Below the pieces are notes generated by a model, which was given only the letters and a program-made list of their open reading frames with translations, did no database searches and was not told the origin of the DNA. DNA of 64,000 bases from Pseudomonas cavernae (GTDB lineage: Bacteria > Pseudomonadota > Gammaproteobacteria > Pseudomonadales > Pseudomonadaceae), in contig NZ_CP032419.1 in NCBI RefSeq assembly GCF_003595175.1, positions 1,984,001 to 2,048,000 of the forward strand. Reading direction: 5' to 3'. Positions 1 through 7,387 of the stretch are shown here, in pieces (position 1 is the first letter of the stretch; every line of letters starts with the position of its first letter). A program made the position numbers and the translations under genes.

Positions 1-1
1 G

Positions 2-724
2 TTCTCGGCCAAGGCGCTGGCGGAGTTGCTCAAGGCCTTGGCCAAATTCTCGGTGGTGCTGTTGGTGGCGCTGCTGGTGCTCTCCAGCGACCGCGACGAT
101 TTGCTGGCGATGGCCCAGGAGCCGCTGGAAATGGCCATCCTGCACAGCGTCCAGGTGGTCGGCTGGAGCGCGCTGTGGATGTCCTGCGGGATCATCCTGA
201 TCGCCGCCGTGGATGTGCCGTTTCAGCTCTGGGACAACAAGCAGAAGCTGATGATGACCAAGCAGGAAGTGCGCGACGAATACAAGGACAGCGAGGGTAA
301 ACCCGAGGTCAAGCAGCGCGTGCGCCAGATGCAGCGGGAGATGGCCGAGCGACGGATGATGGCCGCCGTGCCGCAGGCCGACGTGGTGATCACCAACCCG
401 ACGCACTTCGCCGTGGCGCTCAAGTACGACCCCGCCAAGGGCAGCGCGCCGGTGCTGCTGGCCAAGGGCGGAGACTTCCTGGCGCTGAAGATCCGCGAGA
501 TCGCCCAGGAGCATCAGGTCATGCTGCTGGAGTCGCCGGCCCTGGCGCGCTCGGTGTATTACTCCACCGAACTGGATCAGGAAATCCCCGCCGGCCTGTA
601 CCTGGCGGTGGCCCAGGTGCTGGCCTATGTCTATCAGCTCAAGCAGTTCAAGACCGGCAAGGGCAAGCGCCCGGCGCCTTTGCCGGATCTGCCGATCCCG
701 GCGGATTTGCGCCGCGACGAGTGA
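2..724 (+). CDS. flhB: Flagellar export switch protein FlhB (5' truncated by window edge)
   Basis: C-terminal two thirds of FlhB, the membrane protein of the flagellar type III export gate that switches substrate from rod/hook to filament subunits. The frame is open from base 2, so the start lies to the left of the window. Visible parts are a hydrophobic segment at bases 40-115, a second one at about 150-215, then a long charged linker and the cytoplasmic domain. The autocleavage motif NPTH is at bases 394-405; the family cuts itself between N and P. The tail is rich in Lys and Pro. A 263-bp gap holding a palindromic repeat and a sigma-54-like promoter separates it from flhA, so the two genes probably belong to different transcripts. 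A short FlhB C-domain paralogue lies at 15163-15498. Confidence 0.95.
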   Translation, partial: FSAKALAELLKALAKFSVVLLVALLVLSSDRDDLLAMAQEPLEMAILHSVQVVGWSALWMSCGIILIAAVDVPFQLWDNKQKLMMTKQEVRDEYKDSEGKPEVKQRVRQMQREMAERRMMAAVPQADVVITNPTHFAVALKYDPAKGSAPVLLAKGGDFLALKIREIAQEHQVMLLESPALARSVYYSTELDQEIPAGLYLAVAQVLAYVYQLKQFKTGKGKRPAPLPDLPIPADLRRDE

Positions 725-820
725 TGCGTCAAACGGGGCCTAGGTGGGCGTTCGCTGCTCACGTCTCAATCGCCCCTCACCCTAATCCCGCCGGTATAGA
801 TCGGCGTCTCGGCCAGCGCC

Positions 821-896
821 GTAGGATGGGTTGAGCCGTAGGCGATACCCATGCGGGTGGAGTTGATGGGTATCGCTGCGCTCAACCCATCCTACG
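821..896. repeat. Family A palindromic repeat, copy 1
   Basis: Imperfect inverted repeat. The left arm opens GTAGGATGGGTTGAGC and holds GATACCCAT. The right arm holds ATGGGTATCGCTGCGC and ends CAACCCATCCTAC. The same unit recurs at 31406, 34974, 38700, 57842 and 63450. It fills most of the flhB-flhA gap. Confidence 0.85.
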
Positions 897-913
897 GACT
901 CCCCGGCGCAAAG

Positions 914-930
914 TTGGAATGCTTCTTGCC
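914..930 (+). promoter_or_regulatory. Candidate sigma-54 promoter for flhA
   Basis: TTGGAATGCTTCTTGCC has the -24 GG and -12 GC exactly ten bases apart, and the TTGC element is intact. The -24 side differs from TGGCAC. It lies about 58 bases before the GTG of flhA. In Pseudomonas the flhA operon is known to depend on RpoN and FleQ, which fits. No FleQ site was identified. Confidence 0.55.
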
Positions 931-987
931 CTAACCCCGGCATAAGGCGCTTTCGCGTCAAAAGATTGGATCAGTCGGGGTAGGGAC

Positions 988-3117
988 GTGGCAGTAGATC
1001 GTTCGCAGGTGATCGGCAATATGCGCAGCAACCTCGCCGGGTTGCGCCATGGCAACCTCGGGGTGCCGCTGCTGCTGCTGGTGATGCTCGCCATGATGAT
1101 GCTGCCGGTGCCGCCGTTCCTGCTCGACGTGCTGTTCACCTTCAACATCGCCCTGTCGATCGTGGTCCTGCTGGTCTGCGTGTATGCCTTGCGGCCGCTG
1201 GATTTCGCCGTGTTCCCGACCATCCTGCTGGTCGCCACTCTGTTGCGTCTGGCGCTCAACGTCGCCTCCACCCGCGTGGTGCTGCTGCATGGCCACAATG
1301 GCCACGAAGCGGCCGGTAAGGTGATTCAGGCCTTCGGTGAGGTGGTCATCGGCGGCAACTACGTGGTCGGTGTGGTGGTGTTCGCCATCCTCATGATCAT
1401 CAACTTCGTGGTGGTCACCAAGGGCGCCGGGCGGATCTCCGAGGTCAGCGCGCGTTTCACCCTGGATGCCATGCCGGGCAAGCAGATGGCCATCGACGCC
1501 GACCTCAACGCCGGCCTGATCGATCAGGCGGAAGCCAAGAAGCGCCGCACCGAGGTGGCTCAGGAGGCCGACTTCTATGGCTCGATGGACGGTGCCAGCA
1601 AGTTCGTCCGCGGTGACGCGGTCGCCGGCCTGCTGATCCTGTTCATCAACCTGATCGGCGGCGTGGCCATCGGCGTGCTGCAGCACTCGATGAGCTTCGC
1701 CGATGCCGGCAAGGTTTACGCCCTGCTGACCATCGGCGACGGTCTGGTGGCGCAGATGCCGTCGCTGCTGCTGTCGACTGCGGCGGCGATCATGGTCACG
1801 CGGGTGTCCAGCTCCGAGGACATGGGCCAGCAGGTCAACCGGCAGATGTTCGCCTCGCCCAAGGCGCTCGCGGTGTCGGCGGCGATCCTGATCGCCATGG
1901 GCCTGGTGCCGGGAATGCCCCACGTGTCGTTCCTCGGCCTCGGCCTGATTGCCGCTGGCGGCGCTTACTGGATCGCCAACAAGCAGCGGCAGACCAAGGT
2001 CCAGGCCGAACAGGAAGTGCAGCGCCAGCAGGAGTTGCTGCCGGCGCAGAAGGCCCAGGAGATCAAGGAGCTGGGTTGGGACGACGTCACTCCGGTGGAC
2101 ATGGTCGGCCTGGAGGTCGGCTATCGGCTGATCCCGCTGGTCGACCGCAACCAGGGTGGGCAATTGCTGGCGCGGATCAAGGGCGTGCGTAAGAAGCTCT
2201 CGCAGGAGATGGGCTTTCTCATGCCCTCGGTGCATATCCGCGACAACCTCGATCTGCTGCCCAACGCCTATCGGTTGACGTTGATGGGCGTCAGCGTCGC
2301 CGAGGCCGAGGTCTATCCGGACCGCGAGCTGGCGATCAACCCGGGCCAGGTGTTCGGCAGCCTCAACGGCGTGGCCGCCAAAGATCCGGCGTTCGGTCTC
2401 GAGGCGGTGTGGATCGATGCCGCCCAGCGCGATCAGGCGCAGTCGCTCGGCTACACCGTGGTCGACGCCAGCACTGTGGTCGCCACCCACCTCAACCAGG
2501 TGCTGCACAAGCACGCCCATGAACTGCTCGGTCACGAGGAGGTCCAACAGCTGCTGCAGGTGCTGGCGAAGAACTCACCGAAGCTGGCGGAAGAGCTGGT
2601 GCCGGGCATGGTCTCGCTGTCGACCCTGCTGAAGGTGCTGCAGGCGCTGCTGCAGGAGCAGGTGCCGGTGCGCGACATCCGTTCGATCGCCGAGGCCATC
2701 TCCAACGTCGCCTCGAAGAGTCAAGATCCCGCCGCGATGATCGCCGCGGTTCGCGTCGCACTATCCCGGGCAATCGTGCAAAGCCTTGTGGGACTAGAGC
2801 CGGAGCTGCCTGTGATCACCCTCGAACCAAGGTTGGAACAGATATTGCTCAATAGCTTGCAGAAGGCCGGTCAAGGCGCCGAGGACGGCATCCTCCTCGA
2901 GCCTGGCATGGCCGAGAAGCTGCAACGTTCGCTGGTGGACGCCGCGCAGCGCCAGGAAATGCTCGGCAAGCCGGCGATTCTGCTGGTAGCCGGTCCGGTT
3001 CGGGCGATGCTCTCGCGTTTTGCTCGCCTGGCAGTGCCGAACATGCACGTGCTGGCGTACCAGGAAATACCGGACAACAAGCAGGTCACCATCGTCGCCA
3101 CCGTGGGACAGAACTGA
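988..3117 (+). CDS. flhA: Flagellar biosynthesis protein FlhA
   Basis: FlhA (709 aa) is the largest subunit of the flagellar type III export gate and takes part in proton-driven export. The N-terminal half (about residues 20-330) is a series of hydrophobic segments. Between them lies the conserved cytoplasmic FHIPEP-type region, with residues such as MPGKQMAIDADLNAG at about 165-180. The C-terminal half is the soluble ring domain that docks chaperone-substrate complexes. The length matches other Pseudomonas FlhA. The start is GTG at 988, because the product then begins MAVDRSQ and no in-frame ATG fits better. flhF follows 12 bp downstream, so they are probably cotranscribed from the sigma-54-like promoter at 914-930. 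Confidence 0.97.
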   Translation: MAVDRSQVIGNMRSNLAGLRHGNLGVPLLLLVMLAMMMLPVPPFLLDVLFTFNIALSIVVLLVCVYALRPLDFAVFPTILLVATLLRLALNVASTRVVLLHGHNGHEAAGKVIQAFGEVVIGGNYVVGVVVFAILMIINFVVVTKGAGRISEVSARFTLDAMPGKQMAIDADLNAGLIDQAEAKKRRTEVAQEADFYGSMDGASKFVRGDAVAGLLILFINLIGGVAIGVLQHSMSFADAGKVYALLTIGDGLVAQMPSLLLSTAAAIMVTRVSSSEDMGQQVNRQMFASPKALAVSAAILIAMGLVPGMPHVSFLGLGLIAAGGAYWIANKQRQTKVQAEQEVQRQQELLPAQKAQEIKELGWDDVTPVDMVGLEVGYRLIPLVDRNQGGQLLARIKGVRKKLSQEMGFLMPSVHIRDNLDLLPNAYRLTLMGVSVAEAEVYPDRELAINPGQVFGSLNGVAAKDPAFGLEAVWIDAAQRDQAQSLGYTVVDASTVVATHLNQVLHKHAHELLGHEEVQQLLQVLAKNSPKLAEELVPGMVSLSTLLKVLQALLQEQVPVRDIRSIAEAISNVASKSQDPAAMIAAVRVALSRAIVQSLVGLEPELPVITLEPRLEQILLNSLQKAGQGAEDGILLEPGMAEKLQRSLVDAAQRQEMLGKPAILLVAGPVRAMLSRFARLAVPNMHVLAYQEIPDNKQVTIVATVGQN

Positions 3118-3129
3118 GGTTTATAGGCC

Positions 3130-4449
3130 ATGCAAGTCAAACGCTTCTTCGCCGCCGATATGCGTCAAGCCATGAAGCTGGTTCGCGATGAGCTGGGCGC
3201 CGACGCCTCGATCATCGGCACCCGCCGGGTCGCCGGTGGTGTCGAGCTGACCGCCGCGCTGGACTACCAGGTGCCCGCCGCGCCGCTGCAGCCGAACCCG
3301 GCGCTGGAGGCCGAGCTGCGCAAGACCCAGGCGAAGATCGCCTCGGCGCAAGCGGAACTGGCCTACCGTGAGCAGGGTGAGGCGCTCAAGGATGGCCAGC
3401 TGTTCGCCAACGAATCCATTGTCGCCCCCGAACTGCTGGCTTCGCCGCTGCGCCCCGAGCGTCCGGCGCCGGCCGCCGCCGCCCCGGTGCTGGCTGCCGC
3501 CACCGACCAGCATGCCCTCGAGGCCATGCGTTCCGAACTGCATGGCCTGCGCGAGCTGATCGAAGTGCAGCTCGGCTCCATGGCCTGGGGGCAGATGCAG
3601 AATCGCCGTCCGCAGCAGGCCAGCCTATGGCGCCGCCTGCAGCGCATGGGCCTGCCCGCCGAGCTGTCGCGCAGCCTGCTGGAGCGCGTGGCCGGCATTG
3701 CCGAGCCGCGTCAGGCCTGGCGCATGCTGCTCGCGCATCTGGCCCAGGCCATCCGCACGCCGAAGGAAGAGCCGCTGGAAGAGGGCGGGGTGATAGCCCT
3801 GGTCGGCCCCGCCGGCATGGGCAAGACCACCACCTTGGCCAAGCTGGCGGCGCGTTATGTGCTTAAGTACGGCGCGCAGAATGTCGCCCTGGTCAGCATG
3901 GACAGCTTCCGTATTGGCGCCCAGGAGCAACTGAAGACGCTCGGGCGCATCCTCAATGTCTCGGTGACCCAGGTCGACCCCGGCCAGTCGCTGCTCCAGG
4001 CCCTGGCGCCGCTGGCGCGCAAGCGCCTGGTGCTGATCGATACCGCCGGTCTGCCGGCCAACGATCCGGCCCTGTGCCTGCAGCTGGAAGCCCTGGCGGG
4101 ACGTGGCATCAAGGCCAGGAATTACCTGGTCATGGCTGCCACCAGCCAGAGCCAGGTGCTCAAGGCGGCGTACCATAGCTACAAACGTTGCGGACTGTCC
4201 GGCTGCATCATCACCAAGGCGGATGAGGCCGCGAGCCTCGGCGAGGTGCTAGGGCTGGCTATCGGTCAGCATCTGCCGGTAGCCTATCTCGCCGATGGGC
4301 CGCGGATTCCGGACGATCTGCAGGTCCCCCGCAGCCATCAACTGGTCAGTCGCGCCGTCAGCCTGCAGACCGCGGAAGAGCCGAGCGAAGATGTCATGGC
4401 GGAAATGTTCGCCGGTCTCTATCAAAGCTCGCAGCGCCGGGTCGGCTAG
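3130..4449 (+). CDS. flhF: Flagellar SRP-type GTPase FlhF
   Basis: FlhF (439 aa) is a GTPase of the SRP54/FtsY class that places the flagellum at the cell pole. The N-terminal B-like domain is followed by an Ala/Pro-rich linker (about residues 55-130), an N domain, and the G domain from about 215. The P-loop reads GPAGMGKTTT at residues 226-235, with Ala where GPTGVGKTTT is more usual. Further G elements are DSFRIGAQEQL and the DTAG motif. It sits between flhA and fleN, as in other polarly flagellated bacteria, where FlhF promotes and FleN limits flagellar number. Confidence 0.97.
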   Translation: MQVKRFFAADMRQAMKLVRDELGADASIIGTRRVAGGVELTAALDYQVPAAPLQPNPALEAELRKTQAKIASAQAELAYREQGEALKDGQLFANESIVAPELLASPLRPERPAPAAAAPVLAAATDQHALEAMRSELHGLRELIEVQLGSMAWGQMQNRRPQQASLWRRLQRMGLPAELSRSLLERVAGIAEPRQAWRMLLAHLAQAIRTPKEEPLEEGGVIALVGPAGMGKTTTLAKLAARYVLKYGAQNVALVSMDSFRIGAQEQLKTLGRILNVSVTQVDPGQSLLQALAPLARKRLVLIDTAGLPANDPALCLQLEALAGRGIKARNYLVMAATSQSQVLKAAYHSYKRCGLSGCIITKADEAASLGEVLGLAIGQHLPVAYLADGPRIPDDLQVPRSHQLVSRAVSLQTAEEPSEDVMAEMFAGLYQSSQRRVG

Positions 4450-4508
4450 ATCTCGCGACGGACAGAACGGAAGCAGCCAAATGAAGCATGACAAGGTGTG
4501 GAACTAAC

Positions 4509-5339
4509 ATGGGAATGCACCCCGTACAGGTGATCGCCGTGACCGGCGGCAAAGGTGGCGTGGGCAAGACCAACGTCTCGGTGAATCTGTCCCTGGCCCT
4601 GGCCGACCTCGGTCGCCGGGTGATGCTGATGGACGCCGACCTCGGCCTGGCCAACGTCGATGTGCTGCTGGGCTTGACGCCCAAGCGCACGCTGGCCGAT
4701 GTGGTCAGCGGTGAATGCGATCTGCGTGACGTGATCATCCCGGGCCCCGGCGGCATTCGCGTGGTGCCGGCGGCTTCCGGCACCCAGAGCATGGTGCAGC
4801 TGTCGCATATGCAACACGCCGGGCTGATCCAGGCCTTCAGCGATATCAGCGACAACCTCGATGTGCTGATCATCGATACCGCCGCCGGTATCAGCGACGC
4901 GGTGGTCAGCTTCGTCCGCGCCGCCCAGGAAGTGCTGGTGGTGGTGTGCGACGAACCGACCTCGATCACCGACGCCTATGCGCTGATCAAACTGCTCAAC
5001 CGCGATCACGGCATGAGCCGCTTCCGCGTGCTGGCCAACATGGCCCACAGTCCGCAGGAGGGGCGCAACCTGTTCGCCAAGCTGACCAAGGTTACCGACC
5101 GCTTCCTCGACGTGGCCCTGCAGTATGTCGGCGCCGTGCCATACGACGAGTCGGTGCGCAAGGCGGTACAAAAACAGCGCGCCGTGTATGACGCGTTTCC
5201 GCGTTCGAAATGTGCCCTGGCGTTCAAGGCGATCGCCCAGAAAGTCGACGGTTGGCCGCTTCCAGCCAACCCGCGCGGCCATCTGGAGTTTTTCGTCGAG
5301 CGTCTGGTGCGGCACCCGTCTACCGAACCGGCCGTATGA
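4509..5339 (+). CDS. fleN: Flagellar number regulator FleN (FlhG), MinD-like ATPase
   Basis: FleN/FlhG (276 aa) is a ParA/MinD-type ATPase that restrains the master activator FleQ and keeps the flagellar number at one. The deviant Walker A motif TGGKGGVGKT is at residues 12-21, with signature Lys15 and Lys20. It is followed by DADLGLANVDVLLG and the DTAAG motif. I place the start at ATG 4509 (MGMHPVQ) rather than an in-frame upstream codon at 4488, because the family begins with this short N-terminus. The stop codon overlaps the ATG of fliA (ATGA), which indicates translational coupling. Confidence 0.96.
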   Translation: MGMHPVQVIAVTGGKGGVGKTNVSVNLSLALADLGRRVMLMDADLGLANVDVLLGLTPKRTLADVVSGECDLRDVIIPGPGGIRVVPAASGTQSMVQLSHMQHAGLIQAFSDISDNLDVLIIDTAAGISDAVVSFVRAAQEVLVVVCDEPTSITDAYALIKLLNRDHGMSRFRVLANMAHSPQEGRNLFAKLTKVTDRFLDVALQYVGAVPYDESVRKAVQKQRAVYDAFPRSKCALAFKAIAQKVDGWPLPANPRGHLEFFVERLVRHPSTEPAV

Positions 5340-6082
5340 TCGCAGCCACTGGACAGCGTATGTACTACAAGGCACAGGCACGGGATTCCCAGCACCAGTT
5401 GATCGAGCGCTATGCGCCGCTGGTCAAGCGCATCGCCTACCACCTGTTGGGCCGCCTGCCGGCCAGCGTGCAGGTCGAGGATCTGATCCAGGCCGGGATG
5501 ATCGGCCTGCTCGAGGCCGCGAAGAAATACGACTCCAGCAAGGGCGCGAGTTTCGAGACTTTCGTCGGCATCCGCATCCGCGGTTCGATGCTCGACGAGG
5601 TGCGCAAGGGCGACTGGGCGCCGCGTTCGGTGCACCGCAACAGCCGCATGGTCAGCGATGCGATCCGGAAAATTGAAGCGCGAACCGGTCGTGACGCTAA
5701 AGATCACGAGGTTGCTGCCGAACTCCAATTGAGTCTCGAAGATTACTACGGCATCCTTGGTGACACTTTGGGCAGCCGCCTGTTCAGTTTCGACGACCTG
5801 TTGCAGGACGGCGAACATGGCGAGCTGGCCGAAGACGCCGAGAGTACCCACTCAGAACCTTCACGCGATCTGGAAGAGGAACGCTTCCAGGGCGCTTTGG
5901 CGGACGCCATCGGCAAGCTGCCGGAGCGGGAAAAGTTGGTGTTGTCGCTGTATTACGACGAAGAGCTGAATCTCAAGGAAATCGGCGAAGTGCTGGGGGT
6001 CAGCGAGTCGCGAGTCAGCCAGTTGCATAGCCAGTGTGCCGCGCGTTTGCGTGCACGTTTGGGCGAATGGCGCGCACGCTGA
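5336..6082 (+). CDS. fliA: Flagellar sigma factor FliA (sigma-28)
   Basis: FliA/RpoF (248 aa) directs RNA polymerase to late flagellar and chemotaxis promoters. Region 2 (about residues 15-85) contains LVKRIAYHL and the VEDLIQAGMIGLLEAAKKY block. Region 3 lies at about 95-150. Region 4 (about 190-245) carries the helix-turn-helix LKEIGEVLGVSESRVSQLH. The ATG at 5336 overlaps the fleN stop and gives the usual family length; a longer in-frame extension back to 5210 runs through fleN and is unlikely. A FliA-type promoter is visible elsewhere in the window at 39837. Confidence 0.97.
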   Translation: MIAATGQRMYYKAQARDSQHQLIERYAPLVKRIAYHLLGRLPASVQVEDLIQAGMIGLLEAAKKYDSSKGASFETFVGIRIRGSMLDEVRKGDWAPRSVHRNSRMVSDAIRKIEARTGRDAKDHEVAAELQLSLEDYYGILGDTLGSRLFSFDDLLQDGEHGELAEDAESTHSEPSRDLEEERFQGALADAIGKLPEREKLVLSLYYDEELNLKEIGEVLGVSESRVSQLHSQCAARLRARLGEWRAR

Positions 6083-6162
6083 GGCGCTATTTGGGGCTGT
6101 AGTTGCACGATTGATCGGCGCCTCCCCGGGGCGGGGGCGTTTAAGACTGACCGGAGGTCGAC

Positions 6163-6549
6163 TTGGACAAGAATATGAAAATCCTCATCGTTGACGATTT
6201 CTCGACGATGCGACGGATCATCAAGAACCTCTTGCGTGATTTGGGTTTCACCAACACGTCCGAGGCGGACGATGGCACCACCGCGCTGCCGATGCTGCAT
6301 AGCGGCAACTTCGACTTCCTGGTGACCGACTGGAACATGCCGGGCATGACCGGTATCGACCTGCTGCGCGCGGTGCGCGCCGACGAGCGCCTCAAGCACC
6401 TGCCGGTGCTGATGGTGACCGCCGAAGCCAAGCGTGATCAGATCATCGAGGCGGCACAGGCCGGGGTAAACGGCTATGTCGTCAAACCGTTCACGGCGCA
6501 AGTACTGAAAGAAAAGATCGAGAAGATCTTCGAGCGCGTCAACGGCTGA
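6163..6549 (+). CDS. cheY: Chemotaxis response regulator CheY
   Basis: Single-domain receiver (128 aa) that, when phosphorylated, binds the flagellar motor switch. The acidic pair is D11/D12, the phospho-acceptor is D56 in VTDWNMPG, the switch Thr is T86 and the conserved Lys is K108 in VVKPF. I start at TTG 6163 because a GGAGG at 6153-6157 sits five bases before it. The ATG at 6175 (MKILIVDD) is 17 bases from that site, although it matches the common annotation and would give 124 aa. It heads the cheYZAB-mot-par-cheW operon; cheZ follows after 19 bp. Confidence 0.97.
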   Translation: MDKNMKILIVDDFSTMRRIIKNLLRDLGFTNTSEADDGTTALPMLHSGNFDFLVTDWNMPGMTGIDLLRAVRADERLKHLPVLMVTAEAKRDQIIEAAQAGVNGYVVKPFTAQVLKEKIEKIFERVNG

Positions 6550-6568
6550 TCTCCGCCGCGAGGGCACT

Positions 6569-7357
6569 ATGGATCACAACGATTCCCTGCTGGGTGACCT
6601 CGAGTCGACCCTGAAAAGTCACGCCCGCGAACTGGTCGAAAGCCTGGAAAAAGGCAACTTCGGCGAGGCCGTGCAGCTCATTCACGAGCTCAACAAGGCG
6701 CGCGACCGTGGCCTCTATCACGAGGTCGGCAAGCTGACCCGCGAATTGCACAACTCGATCGTCAACTTCCAGCTCGATCCGCGCATGCCCCATGCTCAGG
6801 AAGTCTCGCAGATCACCGACGCCACCGAGCGGCTGAACTACGTGGTGACCATGACCGAGAAGGCGGCCAACCGCACCATGGACTTGGTCGAGCAGAGCGC
6901 GCCGTTGGTCAACGATCTCAGCGACGAGGCCCAGCGCCTGAGTGCCGACTGGGGGCGTTTCATGCGCCGCGAGTTGGGTGCCGACGCCTTCCGCGATCTG
7001 GCCAAGCGCATCGAGCTGTTCCTCGCCCGCAGCGAGCGCGACACGCACAAGCTGTCGGCCAATCTCAACGACATTCTGTTGGCGCAGGACTTCCAGGACC
7101 TCACCGGGCAAGTGATCAAACGGGTCACCCAGCTGGTCACCGAGGTGGAGAGCGATCTGCTCAAGTTGATGCTGATGGCCAGCAGTGTCGATCGCTTCGC
7201 CGGCATCGAGCACGATCTCGATCAGCTGCGTAGCGAACAAAAACAACAAAAAAATCCATCCCAGGGTGAAGGTCCGCAGATTCATGCCGATAAGCGTGAT
7301 GACGTCGTATCCGGTCAGGACGATGTCGACGATCTGCTGTCCAGCCTGGGTTTCTAG
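6569..7357 (+). CDS. cheZ: CheY-P phosphatase CheZ
   Basis: CheZ (262 aa) speeds dephosphorylation of CheY-P. It is predicted to be almost entirely helical and dimeric. The catalytic stretch AQDFQDLTGQ spans residues 172-181; the Gln in this motif is the one known to act in the family. The C-terminal end (DDVDDLLSSLGF) is the expected CheY-binding tail, joined by a Lys/Gln-rich linker at about 220-235. It lies between cheY and cheA in the main flagellar chemotaxis operon. No second cheZ is seen with the cluster at 41-49 kb. Confidence 0.97.
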   Translation: MDHNDSLLGDLESTLKSHARELVESLEKGNFGEAVQLIHELNKARDRGLYHEVGKLTRELHNSIVNFQLDPRMPHAQEVSQITDATERLNYVVTMTEKAANRTMDLVEQSAPLVNDLSDEAQRLSADWGRFMRRELGADAFRDLAKRIELFLARSERDTHKLSANLNDILLAQDFQDLTGQVIKRVTQLVTEVESDLLKLMLMASSVDRFAGIEHDLDQLRSEQKQQKNPSQGEGPQIHADKRDDVVSGQDDVDDLLSSLGF

Positions 7358-7387
7358 GTTCTGGCTGAACCTTTTGGAGCACGCACA

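Noticed and set aside
4488..4508. A longer FleN N-terminus from 4488
   Set aside because: The extra seven residues are not found in the family; ATG 4509 gives the standard start.
6092..6135. A possible terminator between fliA and cheY
   Set aside because: The GC-rich CGCCTCCCC/GGGGCGGGGGCG pairing has two or more mismatches and only three T follow, so it is too weak to call.
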